Of a DNA stretch of 24,513 nt, positions 7,536-14,504 are shown piece after piece. The stretch covers positions 8,353 to 32,865 of the forward strand of contig DBYH01000019.1 of the NCBI GenBank assembly GCA_002310095.1, given 5' to 3'. The stretch comes from Firmicutes bacterium UBA1191 (GTDB taxonomy: Bacteria > Bacillota > Clostridia > Peptostreptococcales > Anaerovoracaceae). Each line of letters begins with the position of its first letter. Position 1 is the first letter of the stretch. Made by a program: the position numbers and the translations under genes. The notes beneath the pieces were generated by a model. That model made no database searches and was not told the origin of the DNA. It was given only the letters and a program-made list of their open reading frames with translations.

Positions 7536-8631
7536 CTGCGTAATCTTCGTCGTCGTACTCATCGTACTCGTCATAGTCGCCTTCCTCAGGCTCCTCGTCG
7601 CCGAAGTACTGGGAATGGCTCTTGATGTCGATCTTCCAGCCGCAAAGTCTCGCCGCCAGTCTTACGTTCTGGCCTTCCTTGCCGATTGCCAGTGAGAGCT
7701 GGTAGTCAGGAACGACCGCGATGGCCGCCTTCTCGTCTTCGTCGATGGCGACAGCCTCGACCTTGGCCGGGCTCAGGACGTTGCTGATCAGGATCGCCGG
7801 ATCCTCGTCCCATGTGGTGATGTCGATCTTCTCACCCCAAAGCTCATCCACGATATTTCTTACTCTGTTGCCGTTCTGGCCGACGCAGGCTCCTACCGGA
7901 TCGATGTCCTCATCCTCTGTGTAGACAGCGATCTTGGTTCTGGAACCGGCCTCTCTGGCGATGCTCTTGATTACAACGTCGCCGTCCTCGATCTCAGGAA
8001 CCTCAAGCTCGAACAGCTTCTCGACGAATCCAGGGTGGGTCCTGCTCAGGAAAATCTGAGGGCCCTTGTTGCTCTTTCTTACATCCATGATGTAGGCCTT
8101 GATCCTGTCGTTGACTCTGTAGCGCTCTCCCGCGGCTCTCTCGCCTGCGACGAGGATTCCCTCGGTGTTGCCGATGTTCACAAAAATGGTCTCGTTGCTG
8201 ATTCTCTGCACTACGCCCGTGACCAGCTCGCCCTGCTTTTTGATGTAGTTGTCATAGACCATGCCGCGCTCTGCTTCTCTGAGTCTCTGCACTACGACCT
8301 GCTTGGCTGTCTGGGCCGCGATCCTGCCGAAATCCTTAGGCGTTACCTGATACTCGACGATATCCTCCACCTGGTATCTCGGGTCGATCTCCTGGGCTTC
8401 TTCGAGAGAGATCTGGGTTGCGTCGTCTTCGACTTCCTCTACTACGTCCTTCTGCATGAGTACTTCAACGTCGCCCGTCTCTTCATTCATCTCGACGCGA
8501 ACGTTGGCAGCGGTGCCGTAGTTCTTCTTGTAAGCGGAAACCAGGGCTGACTCGATAGCCTCCATGATCACGTCCTTCGTGATGCCCTTTTCCTTCACCA
8601 GATCATTGATTGCGTCCATAAAATCACTCAT
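7525..8631 (-). CDS. nusA: Transcription termination/antitermination factor NusA
   Basis: NusA binds RNA polymerase and nascent RNA, enhances pausing and intrinsic termination, and takes part in antitermination. The 368-residue protein has the short Firmicutes architecture: N-terminal RNAP-binding domain (1-125), S1 domain (about 133-200), KH1 with GACVGQNGNRV (about 245-255) and KH2 with LAIGKEGQNVRLAARL. The C-terminal acidic repeats of proteobacterial NusA are absent. Instead the protein ends in about 24 residues made almost only of Asp, Glu and Tyr. GAGG lies about 9 bases before the ATG. It follows rimP by 52 bases and overlaps rnpM by 11. Confidence 0.97.
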   Translation of the reverse strand: MSDFMDAINDLVKEKGITKDVIMEAIESALVSAYKKNYGTAANVRVEMNEETGDVEVLMQKDVVEEVEDDATQISLEEAQEIDPRYQVEDIVEYQVTPKDFGRIAAQTAKQVVVQRLREAERGMVYDNYIKKQGELVTGVVQRISNETIFVNIGNTEGILVAGERAAGERYRVNDRIKAYIMDVRKSNKGPQIFLSRTHPGFVEKLFELEVPEIEDGDVVIKSIAREAGSRTKIAVYTEDEDIDPVGACVGQNGNRVRNIVDELWGEKIDITTWDEDPAILISNVLSPAKVEAVAIDEDEKAAIAVVPDYQLSLAIGKEGQNVRLAARLCGWKIDIKSHSQYFGDEEPEEGDYDEYDEYDDEDYADEE

Positions 8632-8683
8632 TTTCTTTTCCTCATATCTTCTATATTCTCAATAGGTTTAACTATGATTAGAC

Positions 8684-9265
8684 TTAAAACACGACGGCCA
8701 GGTTGGCCTTGGCGATCTCGGCCAGCTGCAGCTCGTAGACCTTGTCCGGTCTGGCTACGGCTTTCCTGCCTTTGCCCTTCGCCTGCAGCGGCGCGGCGCA
8801 CCTTACCTTTACTGTTTCGGTCTCCGGGTCGAAGCTCTCAAGCACACCCTGGATGTTCTTTATGCCGTCGACGGCTTTGTAGAGCCTTATTTCGACTTCC
8901 TCGCCCACGTAGCGCGCGTAGTGCTCGGGGCGCAGAAGCGGTCTGTCCAGCCCCGGCGAGCTGACCTCCAGGTAGTAGTTCTGCTCGATCGGATCCGCCT
9001 CGTCGAGCTTCTCGCTCAGGAACCTGCTGACCTTCTCGCAGTCCTCGGTGCTGATGTACTGCGGCTCAGTCCCTTCGGCCTGCAGCGGCTCGTCTGCCTT
9101 TGCATCCTGGGCCTGCGCCTCGGTCTGCACCTTGTCGATGTAGACCCTCAGGAACCAGTCGCGCCCTTCCTTGACGAACTCCGTGTTGTAAAGCTCGTAG
9201 CCGTTTTCCGCCAGGTACTCCCCCGCCAGCTCGGCCACGACGTCCGTTATCTTCTTCTTAGCCAT
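8684..9265 (-). CDS. rimP: Ribosome maturation factor RimP, with insertions
   Basis: RimP is needed for maturation of the 30S subunit. The start is at 9265 (MAKKKITDVVAELAGEYL), with GGGAGGG (9274-9280) upstream; the frame is open to 9304 but those codons hold no conserved residue. The 193 residues include the family core GYELYNTEFVKEGRDWFLRV, TEDCEKVSRFLSE, LEVSSPGLDRPL and the C-terminal SH3-like domain. Two stretches look inserted against the usual length of about 150: residues 46-69, rich in Gln, Ala, Asp and Glu, in the hairpin between RVYIDK and the STEDC helix; and residues 158-174, basic (QAKGKGRKAVARP), in the C-terminal domain. It heads the nusA operon. Confidence 0.95.
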   Translation of the reverse strand: MAKKKITDVVAELAGEYLAENGYELYNTEFVKEGRDWFLRVYIDKVQTEAQAQDAKADEPLQAEGTEPQYISTEDCEKVSRFLSEKLDEADPIEQNYYLEVSSPGLDRPLLRPEHYARYVGEEVEIRLYKAVDGIKNIQGVLESFDPETETVKVRCAAPLQAKGKGRKAVARPDKVYELQLAEIAKANLAVVF

Positions 9266-9304
9266 TTCTGCCGCCCTCCCGCGCTGGAGGCGCTCCATTT
9301 TCAT

Positions 9305-9333
9305 AAAAGAGGAGTGGGCCTCTTGCCCACTCC
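9305..9333 (-). terminator. Hairpin-T-tract in the rimP-nusA leader (candidate attenuator)
   Basis: On the minus strand a perfect 9-bp stem GGAGTGGGC / GCCCACTCC (arms 9325-9333 and 9311-9319) with a 5-base loop is followed at once by TCTTTTAT. This has the form of an intrinsic terminator with an imperfect U-tract, 40 bases before the rimP start. It could end polC/LOG transcripts or, because a promoter candidate lies upstream of it, act as an attenuator within the rimP-nusA leader. Confidence 0.75.
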
Positions 9334-9361
9334 AGTGATAACTTACATATTAACCTTGACG

Positions 9362-9390
9362 ATAGTAACACAAAACCCTTGAAAATGCAA
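9362..9390 (-). promoter_or_regulatory. Candidate promoter for the rimP-nusA-infB operon
   Basis: The minus strand reads TTGCAT (9385-9390), a 17-base spacer, and TACTAT (9362-9367) with an upstream TG giving an extended -10. Predicted transcription would start near 9355 and pass through the 9311-9333 hairpin before rimP. The hexamers match the consensus only partly (3/6 and 4/6), so support comes mainly from spacing, the extended -10 and position. Confidence 0.4.
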
Positions 9391-9393
9391 GGG
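9372..9393 (-). terminator. Weak hairpin terminator after the LOG gene
   Basis: Sixteen bases past the LOG stop the minus strand has CCCTTG, loop CATTTT, CAAGGG, then TTTTG. The stem is 6 bp (8 bp if one C is bulged) and the T-tract is short, so termination would be partial. It overlaps the promoter candidate at 9362-9390. Confidence 0.5.
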
Positions 9394-9408
9394 GTTAAGG
9401 GATTTTCC

Positions 9409-9945
9409 CTATTCCCCCAGGATTTCGATGATCTCCTCCAGGCTGTCCGCAAAGTAGATGCCCTCCTGGCGGTCCGCCGAAGACAGTCCCTTCTCGACCA
9501 TCTTATCCAGCAGATCGCGAAGGCTGTCGTAGTAGCCCTCGTAGTTGTATACGACGCAAGGCGCCTTGATCAGTCCCAGGGAAACGGCTGACATGATCTC
9601 GGCGATCTCCTCCAGAGTACCCGTGCCGCCCGGCAGCGCTATGAAAGCGTCGCCCAGCTCGATCATCTTGGCTTTGCGGTCGGACATGTTCTCAGTCACG
9701 ATCAGCTCGGTCAGCTCATCGTACTGCAGAACCTTATCGATGAAGAACCCCGGCTCCACGCCCGTGGCTCTGCCGCCCGACTGAATTACGCTCTCAGCCA
9801 GAACGCCCATGAGCCCTATCTTCGAGCCGCCGTAAACCAGAGCGTTGCCGCTCTTTCCTATCCATTCGCCCAGTTCGCGCACTGCGTCCCGCAGCGAATC
9901 ATCGTGTCCGTCAAAAGATCCCAAGTAAACTGTTATATTCATCAT
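9409..9945 (-). CDS. LOG-family protein (cytokinin riboside 5'-monophosphate phosphoribohydrolase-like)
   Basis: The LOG family (TIGR00730, lysine-decarboxylase-like Rossmann fold) cleaves nucleoside 5'-monophosphates to free base and ribose 5-phosphate; many bacterial members accept AMP. The 178-residue protein has the usual length. It carries SDRKAKM (about 96-102), which supplies the conserved Arg, and the signature PGGTGTLEE (about 112-120), which supplies the catalytic Glu. Early segments VYLGSF and LVYGGSKIGLMG form the Rossmann start. Its ATG at 9945 overlaps the polC stop by 4 bases (ATGA) with GGAG upstream, so it is coupled to polC. A LOG gene here, between polC and rimP, is not part of the usual conserved cluster. 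Confidence 0.92.
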   Translation of the reverse strand: MMNITVYLGSFDGHDDSLRDAVRELGEWIGKSGNALVYGGSKIGLMGVLAESVIQSGGRATGVEPGFFIDKVLQYDELTELIVTENMSDRKAKMIELGDAFIALPGGTGTLEEIAEIMSAVSLGLIKAPCVVYNYEGYYDSLRDLLDKMVEKGLSSADRQEGIYFADSLEEIIEILGE

Positions 9946-12900
9946 ATCTCCAAGTTAAAGCTGATCTGCGCTGTCTCCGGCAGACCTTCCAGCACGCCGT
10001 GGTCGCGGAGTTTCTCCAGAACGGTCTTGTTCACGCGTCCCCGGTCGATGACGTCCTCGACGGTCTCGTACGGCTGGCGGGCGTATTCTCCCGCAAAAGC
10101 AGTCGCGGCCCCTTCTCCCATGCCCGGGATGGCCACGAACGGCAGGACCACGCACCCGTCGTTCACACGGAAGCGAAGCGCGTCGGAAACCCCGAGCCTC
10201 GCCGGTGCGAACTCATAGCCGCGGGCGTACATCTCGTAGGCCACCTCCAGAACAGTGTACTCATCCTCGTATTTCTTGGTAATGTCCTTGCCCATGCGGT
10301 CGATCTCGGCCATGCGCTCCAGCACAGCCTCTTTGCCGCGCAGAATCGTCGCCGCGTCGAAGTGTTCTGCCTTTGTAGTAAAGTAGACGGCGTAGAACTC
10401 CAGCGGGTGGTATACCTTGTAGTAAGCCTCACGCAAAGACATCATGACGTACGCCACCGCGTGGGCGCGCGGGAACATGTACTTGATCTTCCTGCAGGAA
10501 TCGATGTACCAGTCAGGCACGTCGTGCTCGACCATGAGCTGCTCCTGCTCCTCCGTGACGCCTTTGCCCTTCCTGACTTTTTCCATGATGGTGAAGGCGT
10601 CGCTGTTCTCCAGCCCCTTCTTCCTCAGGTAGTTCATGATGTCGTCACGGGTGGCGATGGCCTCGCGCATGGTTGTGACGCCGCCCCTGACCAGGTCCTG
10701 GGCGTTGCCAAGCCATACGTCGGTGCCGTGGGACAGGCCCGATATGCGGACCAGCTCCTCGACCGTCGTCGGCTGAATGTCATCCAGCATCTGGCGCACG
10801 AAGGACGTTCCGAACTCGTGGATGCCGTAGGACCCGTGGGTGAACTTGTAGTCCGGATCCTTGATGTCCAGACCCTCTGTGCCCACAAAGATCGACATGA
10901 CTTTGTCGTCCTTAAGCGGAACGTCAAGCGGATCGACCCCCGTCAGGTCCTTGAGCTGCTTGCACATGGACGGAATATCGTGTCCGAGCACGTCCAGTTT
11001 CAGCAGGTTCTCATCTATGGAATGGTAGTCGAAGTGGGTCGTGATGACTCCCGATTCGGCTTTGTTCGCCGGGTGCTGCACAGGACAGAACTCGTAGATC
11101 TCGTGGTCGCGCGGTACTACTACGACGCCGCCCGGATGCTGGCCCGTTGTGGCCTTGACGCCCTCGCAGCAGAGAGTGAGCCTGTCCAGCTCGCTTTTGC
11201 TTACCTCCTGGCCCAGTTCCTCGAAGTACTTGGCTACGTAGCCGAAGGCCTTGTTGCTTTTGACCGTGGAAATTGTGCCGGCCTTGAAAACGTTCTCCGG
11301 TCCGAAGATCTCCTCAACGTATTTCTGCGCTGTTGTCTGATACTCATTGGCGAAGTTCAGGTCGATGTCCGGCTCCTTGTTGGCATTGAAGCCCAGGAAG
11401 GTCTCGAACGGAATGGTGAAGCCCTGCTTGGTGTAAGGCGTTCCGCAGACCGGGCAGATCTTGTCCGGCATGTCCACGCCGCAGTCGTACTCGCCCGTCT
11501 CGTCCCATTCGATGTTCTTGCACTTCGGGCAGAGGTAGTGGGCCGGCAGCGGATTTACTTCGGTGATGCCTGCCATGGTCGCGGCGAAAGACGATCCGAC
11601 GGAACCTCTGGAACCGACCAGATAGCCCGCTTCCATGGACTTGTCCACCAGCATCTCGGCGGCGCGGTACATGACCGCGTACCCGTTGTCGATGATGGAG
11701 TTGAGTTCCTTATCCATACGCTCCCTGATGGCCTCAGGCAGCGGATTTCCGTACATTGCCGCCGCCCTCTCCTCGCAGGCCTTCCGCAGGTATTCCTCCG
11801 CCCCTTCGATGTGCGGCGGGAACTTGCCCTCCGGTACCGGCTGCATCGGTTCGACCATGTCCGCGATTTTATTGGTGTTCGTTACTACTACCGCAAAGGC
11901 AGTCTCCTCGCCAAGATACGAAAACTCCTCGAGCATCTCTTCCGTGGTCCTGAAGTAGAGACCCTGGCCGCTTTCGGCGTCTTTGTAATCTTGTCCCGCC
12001 TGTATGATGCGCCTGTACAGGGCTTCCTCCTCGTCGAAGTAGTGGGCGTCGCAGGTTGCCACGACAGGCTTGCCCATCTTCTCGCCCAAAGCCACGATGC
12101 GGCGGTTGTATTCCTTAAGCGCCTCCTCGTCCTTGACCATGCCGTTGTTGATCATGAACCTGTTGTTGACCAGCGGCTGTATCTCCAGGTAGTCGTAGTA
12201 CGAAGCTATCTTCTCGATGCGCTCCTCGTCCGCCTCGTCTCTGATGGCGCCGTAAAGCTCACCCGCCTCGCACGCGGAGCCTATGATGAGTCCTTCCCTG
12301 TGGGCGTCAAGAACAGAACGCGGAATACGCGGTCTGCGGTAGAAGTAGTCTATGTGGGATTTTGATACTAGCCTGTAAAGATTGTTCAGCCCAGTGCGGT
12401 TCTTCGCCAGCAGAATAATGTGATTGGTGCGGCGGGTCTTGTAGTTGATGGAACCATCCTCATTAATGAGTCCTTCGTCGTCAAGCAGATAACCCTCGCA
12501 TCCAAAAATCACCTTCACGCTCCCGGCGTTCTTTGCCGCTTCAGGAAAGGCCTGCACGACTCCGTGGTCCGTAATGGCGACGGCCTTGTGGCCCCACTCG
12601 TTGAGCCGCTTCATCATGTCGGCCGTGACGATGAGTCCGTCCATGGCGCTCATCTTCGTGTGGCAGTGCAGCTCGACGCGCTTGACCGGCGCCTCGTCCG
12701 TGCGCTCGGTCTTCTCGCTCTTCTCGATGCTGTCGGCGGTCACGACCACCGCGTTGTCGTACCTGTCCCACTGGGCCTTGCCCTTGACTTTGACCTGGGA
12801 ACCCTCCGGCAGATACTCGACGATGTCGTCCCATTTCTTGTTGTGGACGAAAGCTTTGACGCAGATGCTGTTGCGCTTGTTGGTAACGTACAGGCTCGCC

Positions 12901-13412
12901 AGTTTGCGGCCTTCGTTTATTGTGCGGGCTTCCTTTTTGAACAGTTCTCCCTCAAAGGCAACGGTGCCGCTTTCGGATTCGATCTCGTCCAGAGGCATGG
13001 TGTCGATGGTTATCGGGTTGCCCATGATAACGTTACCCTTGACCGGCCTGTAACCGTGGCGCCTGCCTTTGCCTCCCTTGCCGTTCGGGCCCTTCCATCC
13101 GTTGCCGTCTTCGTCAGAACCGTTGCGGGTCTTCTTCTCCGGCTTCGGGATCTCGCTGCCCTTCACGTCCTTGTACTCGATGGTCAGTTCCACGTCGCGG
13201 AAGTCAGGCATGGCGCGGCGGACGGCTGATTTGATATTCTCGGCCGTGATTGCGCTCACAATAAAATTGAGCTCCAGCTCAAGGCTCAGCACCAGGCTGT
13301 TCCTGTCGAGAGATGCTCTTAGCGGTGTGACTTTAAGGTCGTCTATATTAAATTCCGGTGCTTTCGAAAAGTCGATCGACTCCTTTGCGATCTGTTCCAG
13401 AATCTGTTCCAT
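9942..13412 (-). CDS. polC: DNA polymerase III alpha subunit, PolC type, lacking the exonuclease domain
   Basis: PolC is the replicative polymerase of Firmicutes. This 1156-residue protein is much shorter than B. subtilis PolC (1437). It has an N-terminal domain (1-85), a Gly/Lys-rich linker (86-125), an OB domain (127-235), PHP motifs HCHT (249-252) and TDHG (281-284), a zinc module with CPKC (about 627) and CPVC (about 650), and the palm motif PDIDLNF (about 680-686). It ends in QISFNLEI, where a clamp-binding motif is expected. The DEDDh exonuclease normally inserted in PHP is missing: LLDDEG (309-314) runs after about 15 residues straight into NHIILLAKNRTGLNNL (330-345), and no DVETTG-like motif occurs anywhere. 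No frameshift is visible. The N-terminal and polymerase parts confirm PolC and not DnaE. Confidence 0.97.
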   Translation of the reverse strand: MEQILEQIAKESIDFSKAPEFNIDDLKVTPLRASLDRNSLVLSLELELNFIVSAITAENIKSAVRRAMPDFRDVELTIEYKDVKGSEIPKPEKKTRNGSDEDGNGWKGPNGKGGKGRRHGYRPVKGNVIMGNPITIDTMPLDEIESESGTVAFEGELFKKEARTINEGRKLASLYVTNKRNSICVKAFVHNKKWDDIVEYLPEGSQVKVKGKAQWDRYDNAVVVTADSIEKSEKTERTDEAPVKRVELHCHTKMSAMDGLIVTADMMKRLNEWGHKAVAITDHGVVQAFPEAAKNAGSVKVIFGCEGYLLDDEGLINEDGSINYKTRRTNHIILLAKNRTGLNNLYRLVSKSHIDYFYRRPRIPRSVLDAHREGLIIGSACEAGELYGAIRDEADEERIEKIASYYDYLEIQPLVNNRFMINNGMVKDEEALKEYNRRIVALGEKMGKPVVATCDAHYFDEEEALYRRIIQAGQDYKDAESGQGLYFRTTEEMLEEFSYLGEETAFAVVVTNTNKIADMVEPMQPVPEGKFPPHIEGAEEYLRKACEERAAAMYGNPLPEAIRERMDKELNSIIDNGYAVMYRAAEMLVDKSMEAGYLVGSRGSVGSSFAATMAGITEVNPLPAHYLCPKCKNIEWDETGEYDCGVDMPDKICPVCGTPYTKQGFTIPFETFLGFNANKEPDIDLNFANEYQTTAQKYVEEIFGPENVFKAGTISTVKSNKAFGYVAKYFEELGQEVSKSELDRLTLCCEGVKATTGQHPGGVVVVPRDHEIYEFCPVQHPANKAESGVITTHFDYHSIDENLLKLDVLGHDIPSMCKQLKDLTGVDPLDVPLKDDKVMSIFVGTEGLDIKDPDYKFTHGSYGIHEFGTSFVRQMLDDIQPTTVEELVRISGLSHGTDVWLGNAQDLVRGGVTTMREAIATRDDIMNYLRKKGLENSDAFTIMEKVRKGKGVTEEQEQLMVEHDVPDWYIDSCRKIKYMFPRAHAVAYVMMSLREAYYKVYHPLEFYAVYFTTKAEHFDAATILRGKEAVLERMAEIDRMGKDITKKYEDEYTVLEVAYEMYARGYEFAPARLGVSDALRFRVNDGCVVLPFVAIPGMGEGAATAFAGEYARQPYETVEDVIDRGRVNKTVLEKLRDHGVLEGLPETAQISFNLEI

Positions 13413-13431
13413 CAGTTAATGCTTTCTGTAT

Positions 13432-14502
13432 CTATTGCTGTATAAGGGCCATCAGTTCGTCGACGATGTCCTCTTCTTTTACCTTTCTGATAATCTCGCC
13501 CTTCGCAAAGAGCAGTCCTTCCCCTTTTCCGCAGGCCACTCCGTAGTCGGCCTCTCTGGCCTCCCCCGGTCCGTTGACCGCGCAGCCCATGACGGCAACA
13601 GTCAGGTCGCCGATTGTTGTGCCGCCAGAAGCCTGACCGCCGGCCCTATACAGATCCGCCAGGCGCCGCTCCACCTCCGTGGCTATCTTCTCAAGGTCCA
13701 CCTCTGTCCTTCCGCATGTCGGGCAGCTCACCACGTTCGGTCCGTTCTTCCTCAAACCAACCGCCGCCAGCAGTTCACGGGCGAAGTACACTTCCTCCAC
13801 AGGGTCAGCCGTCAGAGATATACGAAGCGTATCCCCGATGCCCGCCAGAAGCAAAGCTCCCACGCCTGCGGCCGACTTGACCCGGCCCCGGGACGGCGTT
13901 CCCGCTTCAGTCACGCCGATGTGGAGCGGATAGTCGGACTTCTCGTGGACTATCTTATACGCGTCGTAGTTCATCTGAACGTCCGAAGACTTCAGTGAGA
14001 TGACTATGTCACCAAAGTCAAACTTCTCGAGCAGCGCCACATTTCTGAGAGCGCTCTCAGCGAGTCCCTCAGCCGTCACGCGTCCGTACTTCTCCAGGAT
14101 GTCCTTCTCCAGAGATCCTCCATTAACGCCGACTCTGATCGGCACATGGCACTCCTTGGCCTTGTCCACTACGGCCTTCACCCGGTCCTCGCCGCCGATG
14201 TTGCCCGGATTGATGCGGATCTTGTCCGCTCCCGCCTCCATGGCCGCGATGGCCATGCGGTAATCGAAGTGTATGTCCGCCACTATAGGGATGTTCGCGT
14301 GCCGCTTGACCTCACGAAAACCCTCGACCGCGTCCTGATCGGGTACAGTAAGGCGCACGATCTCGCAGCCCGCCTCCTCAAGGCGTCTGACCTGAGCCAG
14401 GGTTGCCTTTGCATCGGAAGTCTTCGTGTTGCACATGGACTGGATGCTCACGGGCGCCCCGCCGCCTATTAAAATGTCTCCAACTTTGACCTGTTTTTTC
14501 AT
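13432..14502 (-). CDS. ispG: (E)-4-hydroxy-3-methylbut-2-enyl-diphosphate synthase IspG
   Basis: IspG is a [4Fe-4S] enzyme that converts MEcPP to HMBPP, the penultimate step of the MEP isoprenoid pathway. The 356 residues fit the short bacterial form: a TIM barrel (SIQSMCNTKTSDAKATL, then PIVADIHFDYRMAI and KIRINPGNIGG) and a C-terminal ferredoxin-like domain. That domain carries CPTCGR (Cys260, Cys263) and MGCAVNGPGEA (Cys307, Glu314), the full set of cluster ligands known for the family. It begins 2 bases after rseP and ends 19 bases before polC. With dxr two genes upstream it shows reliance on the MEP route. Confidence 0.98.
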   Translation of the reverse strand: MKKQVKVGDILIGGGAPVSIQSMCNTKTSDAKATLAQVRRLEEAGCEIVRLTVPDQDAVEGFREVKRHANIPIVADIHFDYRMAIAAMEAGADKIRINPGNIGGEDRVKAVVDKAKECHVPIRVGVNGGSLEKDILEKYGRVTAEGLAESALRNVALLEKFDFGDIVISLKSSDVQMNYDAYKIVHEKSDYPLHIGVTEAGTPSRGRVKSAAGVGALLLAGIGDTLRISLTADPVEEVYFARELLAAVGLRKNGPNVVSCPTCGRTEVDLEKIATEVERRLADLYRAGGQASGGTTIGDLTVAVMGCAVNGPGEAREADYGVACGKGEGLLFAKGEIIRKVKEEDIVDELMALIQQ

Positions 14503-14504
14503 GG

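Noticed and set aside
9999..12365. A 788-codon open frame on the plus strand
   Set aside because: It is antisense to polC in a GC-rich region, and its translation is low-complexity Val/Leu/His/Asp/Arg sequence without any family motif; the opposite frame is a complete PolC.
9942..13412. Short PolC considered as DnaE-type polymerase or as a truncated pseudogene
   Set aside because: The OB domain lies N-terminal to PHP, the C-terminus lacks the DnaE-type tail, and the frame is intact with all catalytic motifs, so it is a functional-looking PolC.
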